DNA of 34,678 bases, from the NCBI GenBank assembly GCA_017940955.1, contig JAGAXP010000079.1:1-34678 (forward strand). Direction: 5' to 3'. Position 1 is the stretch's first letter; each line of letters opens with the position of its first letter. Source of the DNA: Oribacterium sp. (GTDB taxonomy: Bacteria > Bacillota_A > Clostridia > Lachnospirales > Lachnospiraceae). The notes below the pieces were generated by a model. It worked only from the letters and a program-made list of their open reading frames with translations. It had not been told where the DNA came from and made no database searches. A program made the translations under genes and the position numbers. Shown here one piece after another: positions 31,826 to 34,678 of this stretch.

Positions 31826-32566
31826 CTATCCTTTCCTCAACAACGGCCTCTTAACCTCCATCTTTCCTGCAGCTTCCTCTGGCACTTCTATAACTCCAAA
31901 CCGATACAACATCGGGTAAATATAAGACACGCCCCTGATATCCCCCAGAGCCTTGGGTCGCAAAACAATCTCCCCCCGTAATTCAACCGCCTTTTCAAAT
32001 ACTCTCATCACAGAACTCCAAACAACTGTCTTACTCTCACTTCTTCTGTCAATAATCAGCTCTCTATTGTAATCACCATTCCGGCCTTTCTTTAATTCAT
32101 AGGTAAAAGGCAGTCCTTTTACGGTATGAAAAGGATACTTTTGGAATGCCACAACCGCATCCCAAAGAGCATGTTCGCTCATACACTCCATCAGATTCCT
32201 TACCGCCTGCTGCCTGCTTCGATATATACTAATCCGCTCTGCATTTATCGACAATTCTTCCGCCTTATATATCGACTTCGTATACGGCAGATATCCGTTT
32301 ACAGAGGATTTCTTAAGACCCGTAAGCTCCTGAATCTCCGCTATGCTCTTCCCGGCGGCACGCAGATTGTTTACTAAATCTGATATTTCATTGCTATATG
32401 TTCCGGATGTGATAAGCAGCTTTCGAATCTTCAAAGGTGACATGTCAAATTCACCCGCCGTCTGCTTCAGCTCTCCGGTTTCCTCATATGATTCAGATAC
32501 TGCACGAAGCAGATTCTTCATAATCTTATCCGGATCATAATGTGGTCGTTTCTTAGGTCTGGCCAT
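31826..32566 (-). CDS. Helix-turn-helix protein of a Firmicute accessory family
   Basis: 246 residues. Basic start MARPKKRPHYDPDKIMKNLL, then two probable HTH units: MSPLKIRKLLITSGTYSNEI (about residues 43-62) and IAEIQELTGLKKSSVNGYLP (about 75-94). The C-terminal half is a separate domain (NRELIIDRRSESKTVVWSSV, KALGDIRGVSYIYPMLYRFG) that I have no named family for. Similar proteins occur widely in Lachnospiraceae by recollection. Likely a DNA-binding protein; target unknown. Start at 32566 has a weak ribosome site (GGAG at distance). Confidence 0.65.
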   Translation of the reverse strand: MARPKKRPHYDPDKIMKNLLRAVSESYEETGELKQTAGEFDMSPLKIRKLLITSGTYSNEISDLVNNLRAAGKSIAEIQELTGLKKSSVNGYLPYTKSIYKAEELSINAERISIYRSRQQAVRNLMECMSEHALWDAVVAFQKYPFHTVKGLPFTYELKKGRNGDYNRELIIDRRSESKTVVWSSVMRVFEKAVELRGEIVLRPKALGDIRGVSYIYPMLYRFGVIEVPEEAAGKMEVKRPLLRKG

Positions 32567-32700
32567 TTACTATCGCTCCGTTTACTCTCATAACTATTCA
32601 CCATCATTTATGTTTTTCATATTTGCTTAATGTTTATGCCCTATCATAATGACTTAAAATCAATTTAATATCATTTCAATCCAACTTATCTCTGCAAATT

Positions 32701-32751
32701 CCACGGATTCACGCCAAAATCCAAATCTTTGGCATTAATCCGTGGTTTTTT
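32701..32751 (+). terminator. Strong hairpin with T run on the plus strand
   Basis: CCACGGATT (32701-32709) pairs with AATCCGTGG (32737-32745), with a nested GCCAAA/TTTGGC stem, then six Ts. The T run is on the plus strand although no plus-strand gene precedes it. On the minus strand the hairpin lies about 70 bases past the GNAT gene and is followed by AATTTG only. A possible plus promoter (TTGCTT, 16 bases, CATAAT near 32624-32650) could drive a small RNA of about 90 bases. Confidence 0.6.
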
Positions 32752-32818
32752 CGATATTTTTTAGCCACAATTTAATCCTTCAGACCATTCACAGTTAAGT
32801 CGAGAAAATGCTCCAACC

Positions 32819-33460
32819 TCAAAGCATTCTATACATAAAAATGCAAGAACCATCATAATTCGGTTTCAGCCTCATATGCAGATCCGCTTCTAACTTAGGG
32901 GCCAGTCGGGTAAAACCATATTTCTCATAACGAGAGATCAATTCATTGTAAGGAAGCGCAAATATATAAAGAATCTTAATTCCAATAGTCTTCGCAGCTT
33001 CTCTAATCACCGGAAGAATGAACATGTTGTATATAACCAACCCCACTCCCTTTAAATAAGGATGGTTCTTTATGTAAGCTTGGTTCACTGCAAAATCCGC
33101 AAGCTCTACACCCGGAAGCGTATCAAACGTTCTCCTTATTACAAATTCTCCGGTTACATCATCAGTAAGCTTCTCCCCGGTTGAATCATCGACAACATAC
33201 TCGTTATGTTCGTTGTATGAAATCAGGCCTGCTTTAAGAGAAAAATATCCTACCAACTCTGAGGAACGATTATCTCTTACGGCATACGTTCTCATCGTCC
33301 CATCTTCTTCATCAGAAAAAGCATAATGCTGAATATAATATAGAAGACCTGCTCCTTTCCTGTCCCGGATTTCGAAACTCATTATATCTTGCTCATCCTT
33401 TTCAGAAACGCCAAGATGATTGCAATAGAACAATTCACTCTGAAATATCCCTTTGAGCAT
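32819..33460 (-). CDS. GNAT-family acetyltransferase, possible toxin
   Basis: 213 residues. GNAT core recognisable in GVELADFAVNQAYIKNHPYL, KGVGLVIYNMFILPVIREAA and ILYIFALPYNELISRYEKYGF, i.e. beta4, the pyrophosphate-binding loop region and the Y-x-x-x-GF end. About 100 residues precede it, containing an SSELVGYFSLKAGLI strand. The ATG at 33460 lies 26 bases inside the small upstream gene, an overlap typical of toxin-antitoxin pairs such as TacAT or AtaRT. A metabolic or protein acetyltransferase is equally possible. Confidence 0.7.
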   Translation of the reverse strand: MLKGIFQSELFYCNHLGVSEKDEQDIMSFEIRDRKGAGLLYYIQHYAFSDEEDGTMRTYAVRDNRSSELVGYFSLKAGLISYNEHNEYVVDDSTGEKLTDDVTGEFVIRRTFDTLPGVELADFAVNQAYIKNHPYLKGVGLVIYNMFILPVIREAAKTIGIKILYIFALPYNELISRYEKYGFTRLAPKLEADLHMRLKPNYDGSCIFMYRML

Positions 33461-33629
33461 CTTCTAGATCCCTAACCTTTACCATTTCTTTTTCAAGTTT
33501 TCTTGCTTCCTCTGAAAGTTGCTCATCGTCCGGCTTTTTAGTATTCAAAATCTGTTTAATAATTGCTTTTCCCAATGTAGGCGGCAAATCAGCCATATTG
33601 GGTTTAGCATACCTTATTGTAAATGCCAT
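33435..33629 (-). CDS. Small protein overlapping the GNAT gene, possible antitoxin
   Basis: 64 residues from the ATG at 33629, with AGGAGG nine bases upstream; an open frame to 33653 has no site. MAFTIRYAKPNMADLPPTLG is followed by a helical, highly charged part (LSEEARKLEKEMVKVRDLED). I see no ribbon-helix-helix or HTH. Its 3' end overlaps the GNAT gene by 26 bases in another frame. Confidence 0.6.
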   Translation of the reverse strand: MAFTIRYAKPNMADLPPTLGKAIIKQILNTKKPDDEQLSEEARKLEKEMVKVRDLEDAQRDISE

Positions 33630-33713
33630 CTTAAAATGCCTCCTTTCAGACAATTCATATACACATTGCCTAGTAGATTCATATTACCATATTAATAACC
33701 GATGAACTATTGT

Positions 33714-34304
33714 TTATAAAAATTTCATGATACATGGTACGTCTATCTTTCCCTCTACAAACATTCGGTACTGCTCATTGGGATTATTACGGAAACACTC
33801 AAGTACTTTTGACGTATCTATCAGTTCACGAAAAGCAGATCCTTCACTGTTGTGATTTACTCTTCCTGATACAAAATCCGCATAACTACTATACTTATAT
33901 GCCAATGGCTCCCGTACCATCTGTGCCTTTACCGGATTAAGATGCACGTATCTGCTTGCCTCCAGAAGATATGTTTCATCTTCAATGAGCTGTCCTATAT
34001 ATCTGTTTTCAAAGAGATGCCCTGTCAGCTTATATTTCATATTGTAAGATGCTGCGTATGACAGAAGAAGTTTGTGCATTATCTTCCATATCTCTGTTTT
34101 TCCCGTTCCAACCACCATATGAAAATGATTTGTCATAAGGCATATTGAATATATCTTGAAATCATACACCTCCTTTACGTTCTTAAGGCATATTATAAAC
34201 ATCTCATAATCCCATTCTTCCTTGAAAATACTGGATCTTCTGTTCCCCCGGCTCATCACATGATATATTGCCCCAGGATACCATATCCGTTTCTTTCTTG
34301 CCAC
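33714..34304 (-). CDS. REP-associated tyrosine transposase (Y1, IS200-like)
   Basis: 196 residues. Single-strand DNA transposase of the HUH class: IWYPGAIYHVMSRGNRRSSI opens the Y1_Tnp domain, the metal-binding HFH is in CLMTNHFHMVVGTGK, and the likely catalytic tyrosine is in LLLSYAASYNMKYKLTGHLF before ENRYIGQLIEDETYLLEASR and YVHLNPVKAQMV. Such enzymes are domesticated relatives of IS200/IS605 transposases that move REP palindromes. The start is a GTG at 34304 with AAGGA upstream. No flanking ends of an insertion sequence are evident. Confidence 0.88.
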   Translation of the reverse strand: MARKKRIWYPGAIYHVMSRGNRRSSIFKEEWDYEMFIICLKNVKEVYDFKIYSICLMTNHFHMVVGTGKTEIWKIMHKLLLSYAASYNMKYKLTGHLFENRYIGQLIEDETYLLEASRYVHLNPVKAQMVREPLAYKYSSYADFVSGRVNHNSEGSAFRELIDTSKVLECFRNNPNEQYRMFVEGKIDVPCIMKFL

Positions 34305-34422
34305 TTATCTTTAGTTCCTTCAGTTTAGTTTCTGATTAATTCGTCATCATTCAATATTATTCAGTTTTATGAACCGCCGCCTTTAAATAATACGTCGACG
34401 AGATTACATCAACGCACCTTTT

Positions 34423-34678
34423 TTACTTATCCTGTTTCATTGCAGAAAAAGCTGCAACATATCCTAAAATCCTGTCTCTTTGCGATTTTTCCAGTTTATT
34501 AAACTCAGAAACAAGTATCCCGCTATCTGTATTTAAGTCCACAGTATAGTATGCCTGGTTCTTCCCTCGATTCTCTGCCGGATCAACCCCTGACAAAAGC
34601 CATTCCGGAGACACATCCAGAGCTTTACATATTGCCAGTATCTTATCGGATGATGGATTTGTTTTGTTCTTCTTCCAC
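34423..34678 (-). CDS. XRE-family regulator (3' part, runs off the right edge)
   Basis: 85 codons are in the window and the frame is open to the edge. NPSSDKILAICKALDVSPEW followed by LLSG is the last two helices of a Cro/cI-type domain; a C-terminal tail of about 55 residues follows (QAYYTVDLNTDSGILVSEFN). Probably a repressor of a mobile element or accessory locus. The 5' part lies outside the window. Confidence 0.8.
   Translation of the reverse strand, partial: WKKNKTNPSSDKILAICKALDVSPEWLLSGVDPAENRGKNQAYYTVDLNTDSGILVSEFNKLEKSQRDRILGYVAAFSAMKQDK

Overview
The window comes from an anaerobic, moderately low-GC Firmicute, most likely a Lachnospiraceae member of the Butyrivibrio/Roseburia type. 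The reasons are strong AGGAGG ribosome sites, TTGaca/TATAAT promoters, clostridial-type rpoB and isc genes, an oxygen defence of rubrerythrin, superoxide reductase and rubredoxin, and a HipA-like kinase of the kind common in that family. Genus is not resolved. Nearly all genes lie on the minus strand; only two convincing protein genes (14982-16001 and 16276-17184) are on the plus strand.

1-10.9 kb: housekeeping. The 5' part of rpoC and all of rpoB, with their own promoter and no rplJL upstream; a membrane-anchored unknown; a 53-bp palindromic repeat array; a DUF1934 beta-barrel protein; D-Ala-D-Ala ligase; a one-piece XRE-HipA-like kinase whose last 17-18 codons recur twice downstream; and yajC. 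10.9-11.3 kb looks like a small-RNA gene on the plus strand.

11.4-24.6 kb: envelope and exopolysaccharide functions. Two paralogous secreted proteins with a wall-binding-like module, a lipoprotein, UDP-galactopyranose mutase with a 13-residue tandem-repeat insertion, a YegS-type lipid kinase, a Wzz-like chain-length protein, a polyprenyl-phosphate sugar transferase, a UDP-glucuronate epimerase, and an unusual UDP-glucose dehydrogenase fused behind an N-terminal XRE DNA-binding domain. Together Ugd and the epimerase would supply UDP-GlcA and UDP-GalA, Glf would supply UDP-Galf, the transferase would start the lipid-linked unit and the Wzz-like protein would control length. The rubrerythrin, superoxide reductase and rubredoxin operon sits inside this block. 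A second 53-bp repeat array lies at 19.07-19.21 kb, framed by perfect 16-bp inverted repeats.

24.8-28.7 kb: Fe-S and sulfur metabolism (iscS, iscU, an Rrf2 regulator, and O-acetylhomoserine sulfhydrylase). The iscS promoter carries a palindrome over its -10 box.

28.7-34.7 kb: an accessory zone with a RelBE-like toxin-antitoxin pair, the wreck of an XRE gene whose N-terminus matches the HTH of the Ugd fusion, a flavin reductase-rubredoxin protein whose rubredoxin tail is duplicated near iscS, a uracil-DNA-glycosylase-superfamily enzyme coupled to a truncated P-loop protein, an HTH protein, a GNAT enzyme overlapping a small acidic-tailed partner, a REP-associated tyrosine transposase, and the 3' part of an XRE regulator at the right edge.

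Best candidates for something new: the XRE-UDP-glucose dehydrogenase fusion with two identical 15-bp palindromes in its control region; the 53-bp GTCAT-N18-ATGAC repeat family at two loci with compensatory base changes; the paired TGTGAC-N5-TGTGAY boxes ahead of two putative small RNAs; and the reiterated 3' tip of the HipA-like gene.
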